A stretch of DNA of 7,449 nt from Actinomycetes bacterium. Its GTDB lineage: Bacteria; Actinomycetota; Actinomycetes; Actinomycetales; Actinomycetaceae. The first letter of the stretch is position 1, and each line of letters begins with the position of its first letter. The notes beneath the pieces were generated by a model. The model had not been told where the DNA came from. It saw only the letters and a program-made list of their open reading frames with translations, and made no database searches. Positions 1 to 5,671 of the stretch are shown here, in pieces. Position numbers and translations under genes: made by a program. The stretch spans positions 1 to 7,449 of the forward strand of contig JAEWEQ010000026.1 in NCBI GenBank assembly GCA_023389315.1, read 5' to 3'.

Positions 1-128
1 TCGTAAACATCGCGGGCAACCACTTCCGCTTCGATGAAATCACCACCACCCACACCACCGGCAGTGAACTAACCTTGCGCAAACCCCAAATCCGCCTCGT
101 CAACCCCGACCGCACACCCAACGAATAA
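1..128 (+). CDS. 3' end of an unrecognised gene (partial)
   Basis: The frame whose first complete codon is at position 3 is open from the window edge to a TAA at 126-128. It encodes the last 41 residues of a protein ending ...KPQIRLVNPDRTPNE. The tail is polar, with a Thr/His-rich patch (EITTTHTTGSEL) and alternating hydrophobic and charged residues that would suit a beta-rich C-terminus, but no motif identifies a family. Codon use is strongly C-ending, like the start of the next gene, which favours real coding. The gene's start lies outside the window. About 120 bases separate it from the aminotransferase, with no strong terminator between them, so read-through cannot be excluded. The function is unknown. 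Confidence 0.5.
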   Translation, partial: VNIAGNHFRFDEITTTHTTGSELTLRKPQIRLVNPDRTPNE

Positions 129-250
129 ACTCACTTCCCCAACGTCTCGGAACGAACGTCGCCAAATGCGCCGACCGTCCTCGTGAATAAGGAACTGTCC
201 AACACCCGATATGACCAACATGAATGCGACAACGGTGCAACAATCTTGAC

Positions 251-1456
251 ATGGGAAATGAACAACGCAACCGCATATCCAAGCGACTAGGCGCCATCGC
301 ACCATCGGCGACCCTCGCAGTGTCCAACAAAGCCCGCGAAATGAAAGCGCAGGGCCTACCCGTGATCAGCTACGGGGCGGGCGAACCTGACTTCCCCACC
401 CCCGACTACATCGTCGAAGCCGCTGTGAAGGCCGCTCGCGACGTTGCCATGCACAAGTACACCGCCAACAAGGGTCTGCCGGCGCTACGCGAAGCCATCG
501 CCGCGAAAACCCTGCGGGACTCCGGATACGAAGTCAACCCCGACGACATCATCGTCACCAACGGCGGGAAACAAGCAGTCTTCCAATCATTCGCCGCTAC
601 CATTGACGAGGGCGACGAAGTACTCCTCCCCGCCCCTTACTGGACCACCTACCCCGAAGCCATCGCATTGGCAGGCGGCAAAGCGGTGGAAGTCTTCGCT
701 GGTGCCGACCAAGATTACAAAGTCACCGTCGAACAGCTCGAAGCCGCCCGCACCGAACGCACCAAAGCCCTGCTTTTCTGCTCGCCGTCCAACCCCACCG
801 GGTCGGTTTACACCGCCGAAGAAACCCGCGCAATCGGCGAATGGGCGCTAGAGCACGGGATTTGGGTTCTCACCGACGAAATCTACGAACACCTCCTTTA
901 CGAGGACGCAGAGTCCGTCCACATCGGAGCCGTCGTTCCCGAACTGCGCGACCAAGTGGTGGTTATGAACGGGGTTGCGAAAACCTACGCGATGACTGGC
1001 TGGCGGGTGGGCTGGATGATCGGGCCCAGCGACGTGATCCGTGCGGCCGCGAACTTCCAATCCCACCTGACCTCCAACGTTTGCAACGTTGCGCAAGCGG
1101 CGGCGCTGGCGGCCGTCAGCGGCGACTTGACCGCGGTGGAAGAGATGCGCCAGGCCTTCGACCGACGCCGGCGCACCATGGTGGAAATGCTCAGCGCCAT
1201 CCCCAGCTTGTCGGTGCCAACGCCTAAGGGAGCCTTCTACACTTACCCCAGTGTCGAGGCGCTGATCGGGCAGGAAATTGCGGGACGAAAGATCACGTCC
1301 TCAGCCGACCTGGCTGACGTGATTTTGGAAGAAGCTAACGTCGCGGTGGTGCCGGGCGAAGCGTTCGGCCCGTCCGGGTTCATCCGCTTGTCCTACGCGC
1401 TGGGGGATGCTGACCTGGCTGAAGGTATCGAGCGTTTGCAGAAGCTACTGAGCTAA
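251..1456 (+). CDS. Class I PLP-dependent aminotransferase, aspartate aminotransferase type
   Basis: This cytoplasmic fold-type I enzyme should move an amino group between aspartate (or a related acidic amino acid) and 2-oxoglutarate. Numbering from the ATG at 251 (401 residues), the substrate-binding segment GAGEPDF is at 42-48. The GGKQ loop has Lys107, which corresponds to the lysine that contacts the distal carboxylate in Thermus aspartate aminotransferase (subgroup Ib). The motif SPSNPTG (178-184) contains Asn181, Asp209 and Tyr212 lie in TDEIY, the PLP Schiff-base Lys244 is in NGVAKTYAMTGWR, and Arg379 in FIRLSY binds the alpha-carboxylate. The set is complete and the length normal. An in-frame ATG at 224 would add nine residues (MRQRCNNLD). 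I prefer 251 because family N-termini begin near RISxRLGAIAPSATLAV. Neither start has a good Shine-Dalgarno sequence, so a leaderless message is possible. Some subgroup Ib enzymes also transaminate prephenate, and the sequence does not settle this. Confidence 0.93.
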   Translation: MGNEQRNRISKRLGAIAPSATLAVSNKAREMKAQGLPVISYGAGEPDFPTPDYIVEAAVKAARDVAMHKYTANKGLPALREAIAAKTLRDSGYEVNPDDIIVTNGGKQAVFQSFAATIDEGDEVLLPAPYWTTYPEAIALAGGKAVEVFAGADQDYKVTVEQLEAARTERTKALLFCSPSNPTGSVYTAEETRAIGEWALEHGIWVLTDEIYEHLLYEDAESVHIGAVVPELRDQVVVMNGVAKTYAMTGWRVGWMIGPSDVIRAAANFQSHLTSNVCNVAQAAALAAVSGDLTAVEEMRQAFDRRRRTMVEMLSAIPSLSVPTPKGAFYTYPSVEALIGQEIAGRKITSSADLADVILEEANVAVVPGEAFGPSGFIRLSYALGDADLAEGIERLQKLLS

Positions 1457-1463
1457 ACTCGCT

Positions 1464-1493
1464 GCCCGAGCGCCCCGCTACGGGTGCGCGGGC
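1464..1493 (+). terminator. Hairpin just after the aminotransferase stop, no U-tract
   Basis: Eight bases after the stop codon, 1464-1475 pairs with 1482-1493 over 12 positions with one A/G mismatch and one G-T wobble, enclosing the 6-base loop 1476-1481. No T-run follows. It may act as a U-less terminator, as proposed for actinobacteria, or as a 3'-end-stabilising hairpin ahead of the stronger terminator 11 bases downstream. Confidence 0.5.
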
Positions 1494-1504
1494 CTTAGAA
1501 CACT

Positions 1505-1544
1505 GGCAGTGCCGAGGTGGATTTCGCCTCGGCACTGCCTTTTT
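1505..1544 (+). terminator. Intrinsic terminator of the aminotransferase gene
   Basis: A perfect 13-bp GC-rich stem (1505-1517 with 1527-1539, GGCAGTGCCGAGG and its reverse complement) encloses a 9-base loop and is followed directly by five Ts (1540-1544). This is a textbook Rho-independent terminator 48 bases after the stop codon. It should isolate the aminotransferase from the downstream lipase. Confidence 0.93.
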
Positions 1545-1551
1545 GCCCAAT

Positions 1552-1589
1552 GCCCCTGTTTGGCCTCTAGGCCCCTGTTTGGCCTCTAG
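1552..1589. repeat. Tandem duplication, 2 x 19 bp, perfect
   Basis: The unit GCCCCTGTTTGGCCTCTAG occurs twice head to tail (1552-1570 and 1571-1589) without a mismatch. It is followed by a C-run and then a seven-base T-run at 1596-1602. It lies between the aminotransferase terminator and the first 54-bp palindromic repeat. The exact identity suggests a recent slippage duplication. No role is visible. Confidence 0.95.
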
Positions 1590-1626
1590 ACCCCCTTTTT
1601 TTGCCCGGCCCAGATCTTCTCCCGCG

Positions 1627-1680
1627 ACCGTGAGCAATTAGTCCAAGGCACGGCCCGAATTTGGCCTATTAGCTCACGGT
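1627..1680 (-). repeat. 54-bp palindromic repeat, copy 1 (inverted, divergent loop)
   Basis: This is one of four 54-bp elements in the window and lies in the opposite orientation to the other three. It has perfect 8-bp terminal inverted repeats (ACCGTGAG / CTCACGGT). In the family's orientation these are followed by a 12-base arm ending GGCCAA, a 14-base central segment, and a 12-base arm beginning TTGGAC. Outer and inner arms match the other copies closely (10/12 and 11/12 for the inner arms against copy 4), but the 14-base centre is almost wholly different and GC-rich. It lies about 126 bases upstream of the lipase start, so it could belong to that gene's upstream region. Confidence 0.9.
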
Positions 1681-1700
1681 GGCGGCGCGGGCGGTGGCGA

Positions 1701-1770
1701 TTCGACCAGGTCAGACCGCAAGCCGGCGTCGTTTCGACCAGGTCAGACCGCAAGCCGGCGTCATTTCGAC
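1701..1770. repeat. Tandem duplication, two 32-bp units plus a 6-base remnant
   Basis: Units 1701-1732 and 1733-1764 share their first 30 bases exactly and differ at one of the last two (GT versus AT). A third partial unit, TTCGAC, follows at 1765-1770. Each unit contains the short palindrome GACCAGGTC. The array ends 35 bases before the lipase ATG, in the expected promoter region. It could be a duplicated operator or simply a slippage product. Confidence 0.93.
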
Positions 1771-1805
1771 GCGAAGTGGCGGACCGATTTTGAGAAACTG
1801 GAACC

Positions 1806-2609
1806 ATGAAAGCGCAACTCATTCACCACGAAAGCCACGGTCAGCCGCGAGCTACCATCCTCGTCACCCACGGATTCGGTGAGCACCAAGGCCGATACGC
1901 CACGCTGGTTGAGGCCTTGACGGAAGCTGGCTATGACGTCTTCACCTACGACCAGTACGGGCATGGCACCTCACCGGGGCCCCGCGCGCAGGTTGATGTT
2001 GGCGCGCTCATCAACGACCATTTGCAGGCCCGCCGGGACCTCCAGGGCCGGCAGCGCACTGAGAAGACCGTTCTTTTTGGGCATTCAATGGGTGGGTTGA
2101 TTACCGCTGCCTCCGCCCTCATTAATCCGAACGACACCGATGCGGTGGTCCTTTCCGGGCCGGCGCTCGCACTGACTAACAACCCGTTGCCGCCGCGCTT
2201 TGGGCACATTGCCTCACGTTTGGCCGAGTACGCGCCGGGCCTGCCCATGGCGCGGTTGGATTCGTCTTTGGTGTCGCGAGATCCGCAAGTTGTCGCCGAT
2301 TACGACGCGGACCCGCTTAACTATCACGGCGCGATCCCGTTCCTCACCGCGGCCACCATGATTTGGCATGGCCACGAGGTTCTCGCGCGCGCTGACCGTT
2401 GGACTTTACCGTTGTTGGTTATTCACGGTGACGAGGACGAACTGGCGAGCGTAGACGGTTCTTGGCAGCTGGTGTTGTGCGCAGTTGCCAACGGTGCTGA
2501 CGCCGAGCTGGTGGAGGTTCCGGGTGCATTCCATGAGGTATTCAATGAGCCCGAGGCTCCGCAGCTGCGCGCCGAGTTGCTCCAGTGGTTGGAGTCGAGG
2601 CTTAGTTAG
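1806..2609 (+). CDS. Monoacylglycerol lipase (alpha/beta hydrolase, Rv0183-like)
   Basis: A 267-residue serine hydrolase expected to split monoacylglycerols, and possibly lysophospholipids, into fatty acid and glycerol. The oxyanion-hole segment THGFGEH is at 21-27, the nucleophile Ser94 lies in GHSMGG (92-97), the acid is Asp211 in HGDED, and the base is His243 in FHEVFNEPE. From memory of the family, the cap segment VSRDPQVVADYDADPLNYHG and the C-terminal HEVFNEPE closely match Mycobacterium tuberculosis Rv0183, which supports this specificity over a generic hydrolase. There is no signal peptide or membrane segment, so it is probably cytoplasmic or membrane-peripheral. The ATG at 1806 has only a weak Shine-Dalgarno-like GAGAAA (1793-1798). 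The N-terminus is slightly short but complete. The gene is monocistronic, with terminators upstream and downstream. Confidence 0.85.
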   Translation: MKAQLIHHESHGQPRATILVTHGFGEHQGRYATLVEALTEAGYDVFTYDQYGHGTSPGPRAQVDVGALINDHLQARRDLQGRQRTEKTVLFGHSMGGLITAASALINPNDTDAVVLSGPALALTNNPLPPRFGHIASRLAEYAPGLPMARLDSSLVSRDPQVVADYDADPLNYHGAIPFLTAATMIWHGHEVLARADRWTLPLLVIHGDEDELASVDGSWQLVLCAVANGADAELVEVPGAFHEVFNEPEAPQLRAELLQWLESRLS

Positions 2610-2630
2610 CTCGCCGATATTCTTTGCTCC

Positions 2631-2665
2631 AGCAGCCCGGTCGCCGCACGCACCGGGCTGCTTTT
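2631..2665 (+). terminator. Intrinsic terminator of the lipase gene
   Basis: A perfect 11-bp stem (2631-2641 AGCAGCCCGGT with 2652-2662) encloses a 10-base loop and runs into TTTT at 2662-2665. It starts 21 bases after the lipase stop codon. The short U-tract makes it a little weaker than the aminotransferase terminator. Confidence 0.85.
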
Positions 2666-2822
2666 GGTTGCGCCGGCACCGTGGGGCAACCAGTTGTCTA
2701 GGCTCCGTGGTGCTAACAGTCTCGCTGGAGCCTGGCACCGCCCCTCCGCTGTTCGTCCGAGCCTCCGTCCCCGGCCCTCAGTCTGCCCCCTCCCTCCACC
2801 CGTCCCCTTCGCCCCTCCCGTG

Positions 2823-2876
2823 ACCGTGAGGTATTAGGCCAGTTTCATAACCAAACTCGGACAATTTACTCACGGT
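2823..2876 (+). repeat. 54-bp palindromic repeat, copy 2
   Basis: Perfect 8-bp ends ACCGTGAG / CTCACGGT with the family's inner arms and centre. It differs from copy 4 at five of 54 positions. Two of these changes (left arm ...CCAG instead of CCAA, right arm TCGG instead of TTGG) leave a stem possible in a shifted register, with AGTTT pairing to AAACT. It is followed by GGGTGATC, almost the same flank as copy 3. Confidence 0.93.
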
Positions 2877-2926
2877 GGGTGATCAACGAGGACGGTGGGC
2901 GAAGTTAGCTGCCCAACTCCCCTCCC

Positions 2927-2980
2927 ATCGTGAGGTATTAGGCCAATTTCATCACCAAACTTGGACAAATTACTCACGGT
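2927..2980 (+). repeat. 54-bp palindromic repeat, copy 3
   Basis: Differs from copy 4 at only two of 54 positions: the second base (ATCGTGAG instead of ACCGTGAG) and the last base of the right inner arm. It starts 50 bases after copy 2 ends. The flanks CCCCTCCC on the left and GGTGATC on the right are shared with copy 2, suggesting that a larger segment was duplicated. Confidence 0.93.
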
Positions 2981-3060
2981 CGGTGATCCCTGGTTAGGAA
3001 CGCGGACGATCCAAGCCCCGGAGCGGCAGAAACGTCCTCGCAAATTAGGTCTCACTTACG

Positions 3061-3114
3061 ACCGTGAGGTATTAGGCCAATTTCATCACCAAACTTGGAC
3101 AAATTGCTCACGGT
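3061..3114 (+). repeat. 54-bp palindromic repeat, copy 4
   Basis: Perfect 8-bp terminal inverted repeats, inner arms containing GGCCAA and TTGGAC, and the same 14-base centre as copy 3. It begins 80 bases after copy 3 ends and is followed by GGGTGA, as after copy 2. It is in the same orientation as copies 2 and 3. I used it as the reference for comparing the family. Confidence 0.93.
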
Positions 3115-3190
3115 GGGTGAAGGGGCGGGGCGAAAGCGCGGGATGGGAAGTAAAGCGTGAGCAGGCAAGCAGCGTGGCAGCGGGGGTGGG

Positions 3191-3232
3191 GACCGAAGCG
3201 TGAGAACCGAAGCTCGGGAACCAAAGCGTGCG
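3191..3232. repeat. Imperfect 14-nt tandem repeat, three units
   Basis: Three consecutive 14-base units (3191-3204, 3205-3218, 3219-3232) fit the pattern RACCRAAGCKYGVG. A related piece, TAAAGCGTGAG, lies at 3151-3161. The array sits in purine-rich DNA just beyond the stop codon of the minus-strand kinase, so it would be transcribed into that gene's 3' untranslated region. No function is evident. Confidence 0.7.
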
Positions 3233-3247
3233 CGCCGGGTTCCACCG

Positions 3248-4597
3248 TTAGGCGTACTCGGTTGCCAGCTGCGCCCACCACTGGGCCCGCCGGAACCGCG
3301 CGCGCGCCTCTTCCTCGCCGTATTTCAGTGATGTCGACGAAGCCAACGACAACGTCACCGCCGCGCACCGGGCATACAGGTCCGCTGGAATACACTCGCG
3401 TTCAGCCCGCAGCCGCCACGCTTCCAGCACCGTCTCTGACTCCGAATAGTCGGGGCAACGCCGGTGCGGCAAAAACTGGTTCAGCCGCGACCTCCACGGC
3501 TCCGTCACCGCTGCATCCACCCAGCGGCTGGGCGTCAAGAAAGGCAACACTGACACGTGTGCCAGCAAGCACGCATAGTCATCTGCTCGCAACCCCGGTC
3601 CCATAGTGTCTAAATCCAGCAGCGTGGTGATGGCCGCACCATCGGTCAGAAGGTTCGCTTCGAACAGGTCACCATGCACCGGCACCCGTGGCTGGTTCGC
3701 CACCAACCGCGCCTCTATTACCGAAAGCAAAGCCCGTACCTGCGGCTCCAAGTCCGGCAGCAGAGCCACCATAGCCTGCCCGTAGTGAGCCCGGCGCTGC
3801 GTCCAAGAGTCCCTCTCCGGTAACGCGTTCACCCCGGCGGGTAAGGCGTCGAGCAGGTCTCGAATTTGGTGGAACATATTCGCAGCCACATGCGGCTTGG
3901 ACGAGATCAGCCGCGACAGCGGAAACCCGTGCCCGTGTTCTTGCACAATGGTGTCCGCACTGGGATAGGCCAGCACCCGCGGCACCGGCACCGCAGATTC
4001 GGCGAGTACCCCCAGCGTGCGCGCCAGCTGCTTGACCCGTTGCGGCGACGCCACTTTCACCCATGCCAGCGGACCCTGAGTGCCCTGCCCGCACACCACT
4101 GCCCGCCGCGTTGGCCGATATACGACCGCCCGAGTTTGCGTCAGTTGAGTGGCGATTTCCCGTGCCTTGGGATGTTCCGAATGGGCGAGGACGTGGCGCA
4201 GGTTTTGCACGTCGGCTACCGCTGGTAGTCCGGGTAGTTGCGGGTCGTTGGGGTAGATCCACCAGTATGCGTGCACCGGTGTGGCTGGCGCATTTGCCAC
4301 CGTGGAGGGCAGGGTGAAGCGGAAAGCTTGGGCCCGCCCTCGCGGGATCTTCTCAGTGGACACCACCAGGGTGGTTTCCAATGTGGCCGCGGCGGGGGCA
4401 GCGTTAGTTGCCCCGCTACCTGGCAAGACCTGCCGCACCCGGTAAGTAACGGACACCGCTCCCCCGGGCCTCACATGCGTCCCAAGGACCTGCCAATTGT
4501 CCACCCCGGCAGGGAACGCCAGTGTCACCACCTGGCCGGCTGCTGGGCCGGTGAGGTAGTCCAATACTTGGCGCGCGCTGCTTTGCGGGGTGTTCAC
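3248..4597 (-). CDS. Aminoglycoside-phosphotransferase-fold kinase (small-molecule phosphotransferase)
   Basis: A cytoplasmic kinase of the APH / choline kinase superfamily, 449 residues from the GTG at 4595-4597. An N-terminal domain of about 150 residues precedes the kinase core. In the core, VYRPTRRAVV (159-168) resembles the glycine-poor nucleotide-binding strand of these kinases and Lys181 in WVKV is the likely ATP lysine. The Brenner motif HGDLFEAN (308-315) supplies catalytic Asp310 and metal-binding Asn315, and LDLDTMGPGLRADDYA carries the metal aspartate (Asp328 or Asp330). The length exceeds simple APH enzymes (about 260-300), recalling maltokinase-like proteins with an N-terminal cap. 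The substrate is unknown, and a resistance role should not be assumed. A TTG at 4601-4603 would add two residues. I prefer the GTG because a GGA motif lies eight bases upstream of it, but only two bases upstream of the TTG. The gene is divergent from the deaminase operon. Confidence 0.85.
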   Translation of the reverse strand: MNTPQSSARQVLDYLTGPAAGQVVTLAFPAGVDNWQVLGTHVRPGGAVSVTYRVRQVLPGSGATNAAPAAATLETTLVVSTEKIPRGRAQAFRFTLPSTVANAPATPVHAYWWIYPNDPQLPGLPAVADVQNLRHVLAHSEHPKAREIATQLTQTRAVVYRPTRRAVVCGQGTQGPLAWVKVASPQRVKQLARTLGVLAESAVPVPRVLAYPSADTIVQEHGHGFPLSRLISSKPHVAANMFHQIRDLLDALPAGVNALPERDSWTQRRAHYGQAMVALLPDLEPQVRALLSVIEARLVANQPRVPVHGDLFEANLLTDGAAITTLLDLDTMGPGLRADDYACLLAHVSVLPFLTPSRWVDAAVTEPWRSRLNQFLPHRRCPDYSESETVLEAWRLRAERECIPADLYARCAAVTLSLASSTSLKYGEEEARARFRRAQWWAQLATEYA

Positions 4598-4654
4598 CCT
4601 CAAAGTCCATCATGTAACTAACGTTTTTGCCTAGTTTCGTGGAAGACTTTGCAT
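4598..4654. promoter_or_regulatory. Short divergent promoter region (kinase / deaminase)
   Basis: Only 57 bases separate the two divergent start codons, so both promoters must overlap here or extend into the opposite coding sequences. The stretch is AT-rich compared with its surroundings (e.g. GTAACTAACGTTTTTG and CTAGTTTC), which suits promoter DNA. I cannot assign confident -35/-10 pairs. TAGTTT at 4632-4637 could be a -10 for the plus-strand operon. Sharing so short a region makes joint regulation plausible. Confidence 0.5.
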
Positions 4655-5671
4655 ATGAGGAACCTCGCTGCCCTACCGAAGGCACACTTGCATGTGCACT
4701 TCACCGGTGCGATGCGCCCCTCCACCATGGTCGAGTTGGCCCGCGCCCAAGGGGTGCGCCTGCCCGCCCACCTGCTGGAAAATGACCCCCTGACGGTGCC
4801 GGCAGACGCGCGCGGATGGTTCCGATTCCAGCGTTCTTACGACGCTGCTCGCGCCCTGGTGCGTTCCGAAACGGTGATGCGCCGCATTATTGACGAAGCC
4901 GCCGAGGACGATGCCGCCGAAGGGTCGGTCCGCTTAGAAATGCAAGTGGATCCCACTTCTTACGCTCCTTGGGTTGGGGGCCTCACCCCCGCCCTCGAGA
5001 TCATCATGGATCAAGCGCGAATCTCCTCCCAGCGCACCGGAGTCAGCATCGGGATTATTGTGGCGGCCTCCCGTATCCGCCACCCCCTGGATGCGCGCAC
5101 GCTCGCTCGCCTGGCCGCCCAGTACGCGGGCGACGGCCCGGGGGAGGTGATCGGGTTCGGACTGTCGAATGACGAAACCGCTGGAACGACCTCGGAATTT
5201 TCCACCGCTTTCCGCATCGCTCGCCGCGCCGGACTGCGCGGCGTGCCCCACGGCGGGGAACTGCTGGGCCCGTCCCACATCCGCGAGGTGGTCACGCATT
5301 TGAAACCCGCCCGCCTGGGGCACGGCGTCCGCGCCGCGGAGGACCCAGAACTGCTGGCAATGCTGGTGGATTCGGGGATCGCGTTGGAAGTTTGCCCCAC
5401 TTCGAACGTGTCGTTGGGCGTATTCCCTAAGCTCGAGGACGTTCCGCTGCGTCGCCTGTTCGACGCCGGCGCCACCCTCGCCCTCGGGGCTGACGACCCG
5501 CTGCTTTTCCGCTCTCGCCTGGTGCAACAGTATTCGTACGCGCGCGAAGTGGGTTTTAGTGACGAGGAACTCGCGCGCTTGGCGGCGGACTCCATAAACG
5601 CTTCATTCGCAGCGGATGAGGCGAAACGAACCTGGGTAAGGAAGGTCGACGAGTGGTTAACTACACGGTAA
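4655..5671 (+). CDS. Adenosine-deaminase-like metal-dependent hydrolase
   Basis: A TIM-barrel amidohydrolase expected to remove ammonia from the 6-position of adenosine or a related purine compound, using one zinc ion. Numbering from the ATG at 4655 (338 residues, normal length), the zinc ligands His13 and His15 are in HLHVH, His199 and the general acid/base Glu202 are in PHGGE, His223 is in RLGHGVR, and Asp280 (zinc) and Asp281 are in GADDP. All catalytic positions are present, but the surrounding motifs depart from classical adenosine deaminase: FTGAMR instead of LDGALR, PHGGE instead of VHAGE, GADDP instead of NTDDP. I recall FTGSMR- and GADDP-type proteins in Streptomyces, so this is probably a recognised actinobacterial branch whose substrate may not be adenosine. 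The ATG at 4655 has GGAAG (4641-4645) nine bases upstream. A TTG at 4649 is too close to it. First gene of a two-gene operon. Confidence 0.87.
   Translation: MRNLAALPKAHLHVHFTGAMRPSTMVELARAQGVRLPAHLLENDPLTVPADARGWFRFQRSYDAARALVRSETVMRRIIDEAAEDDAAEGSVRLEMQVDPTSYAPWVGGLTPALEIIMDQARISSQRTGVSIGIIVAASRIRHPLDARTLARLAAQYAGDGPGEVIGFGLSNDETAGTTSEFSTAFRIARRAGLRGVPHGGELLGPSHIREVVTHLKPARLGHGVRAAEDPELLAMLVDSGIALEVCPTSNVSLGVFPKLEDVPLRRLFDAGATLALGADDPLLFRSRLVQQYSYAREVGFSDEELARLAADSINASFAADEAKRTWVRKVDEWLTTR
5638..5645 (+). promoter_or_regulatory. Strong ribosome binding site inside the deaminase gene
   Basis: AAGGAAGG lies seven bases before the GTG at 5653, within the last codons of the deaminase gene. It fixes the GTG as the start of the double hydrolase, since no ATG lies near the N-terminus. 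It also indicates that the 19-base gene overlap is real and translationally coupled. Confidence 0.8.

Larger units (their letters stand above)
2666..3247. other. Convergent intergenic region with repeats and no convincing gene
   Basis: This stretch lies between two converging genes. The left part, about 2737-2822, is strongly pyrimidine-rich on the plus strand with many CCCTCC/CCGTCC runs. Three 54-bp palindromic repeats occupy the middle. The right part, about 3112-3235, is purine-rich with a 14-nt tandem repeat. Short open frames cross it, but they have low-complexity translations (Pro/Ser-rich), no ribosome binding sites and no recognisable domains. I see no tRNA-like or riboswitch-like structure. 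I also see no clear T-tailed terminator for the minus-strand kinase gene; only a 6-bp stem GGAACC/GGTTCC (3217-3222 with 3238-3243) lies close to its stop. Confidence 0.7.

Noticed and set aside
246..251. TTGACA resembling a -35 box
   Set aside because: It overlaps the aminotransferase ATG, and the nearest AT-rich -10-like sequence (around 273-279) is more than 20 bases further in, so spacing and location do not fit a promoter.
2485..2823. 112-residue open frame at the lipase end running into the spacer
   Set aside because: It overlaps the lipase in another frame, crosses the lipase terminator, and encodes Ser/Pro-rich low-complexity sequence from the pyrimidine tract.
2823..3114. Possible CRISPR array (three regularly repeated units)
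   Set aside because: Units are 54 bp and internally palindromic, the two spacers are 50 and 80 bases, a fourth copy lies inverted over 1 kb away, and there are no cas genes or leader.
1627..3114. Integron attC sites
   Set aside because: The repeat ends are ACCGTGAG/CTCACGGT, without the RYYYAAC and GTTRRRY core sites, and no gene cassettes or integrase are present.
2823..3114. Palindromes as ordinary intrinsic terminators
   Set aside because: Each can form an imperfect hairpin, but none is followed by a T-run on either strand, and the lipase already has a good terminator at 2631-2665.
3157..3606. 149-residue open frame on the plus strand
   Set aside because: It covers the kinase 3' end in antisense. 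The translation is Pro/Ala/Thr-rich and low complexity, with no ribosome binding site and no recognisable motif.
4416..4685. Minus-strand frame starting MMDFEGEH
   Set aside because: It has an ATG near the kinase start but is out of frame with the kinase motifs, overlaps the kinase N-terminal coding region, and its translation has no family features.
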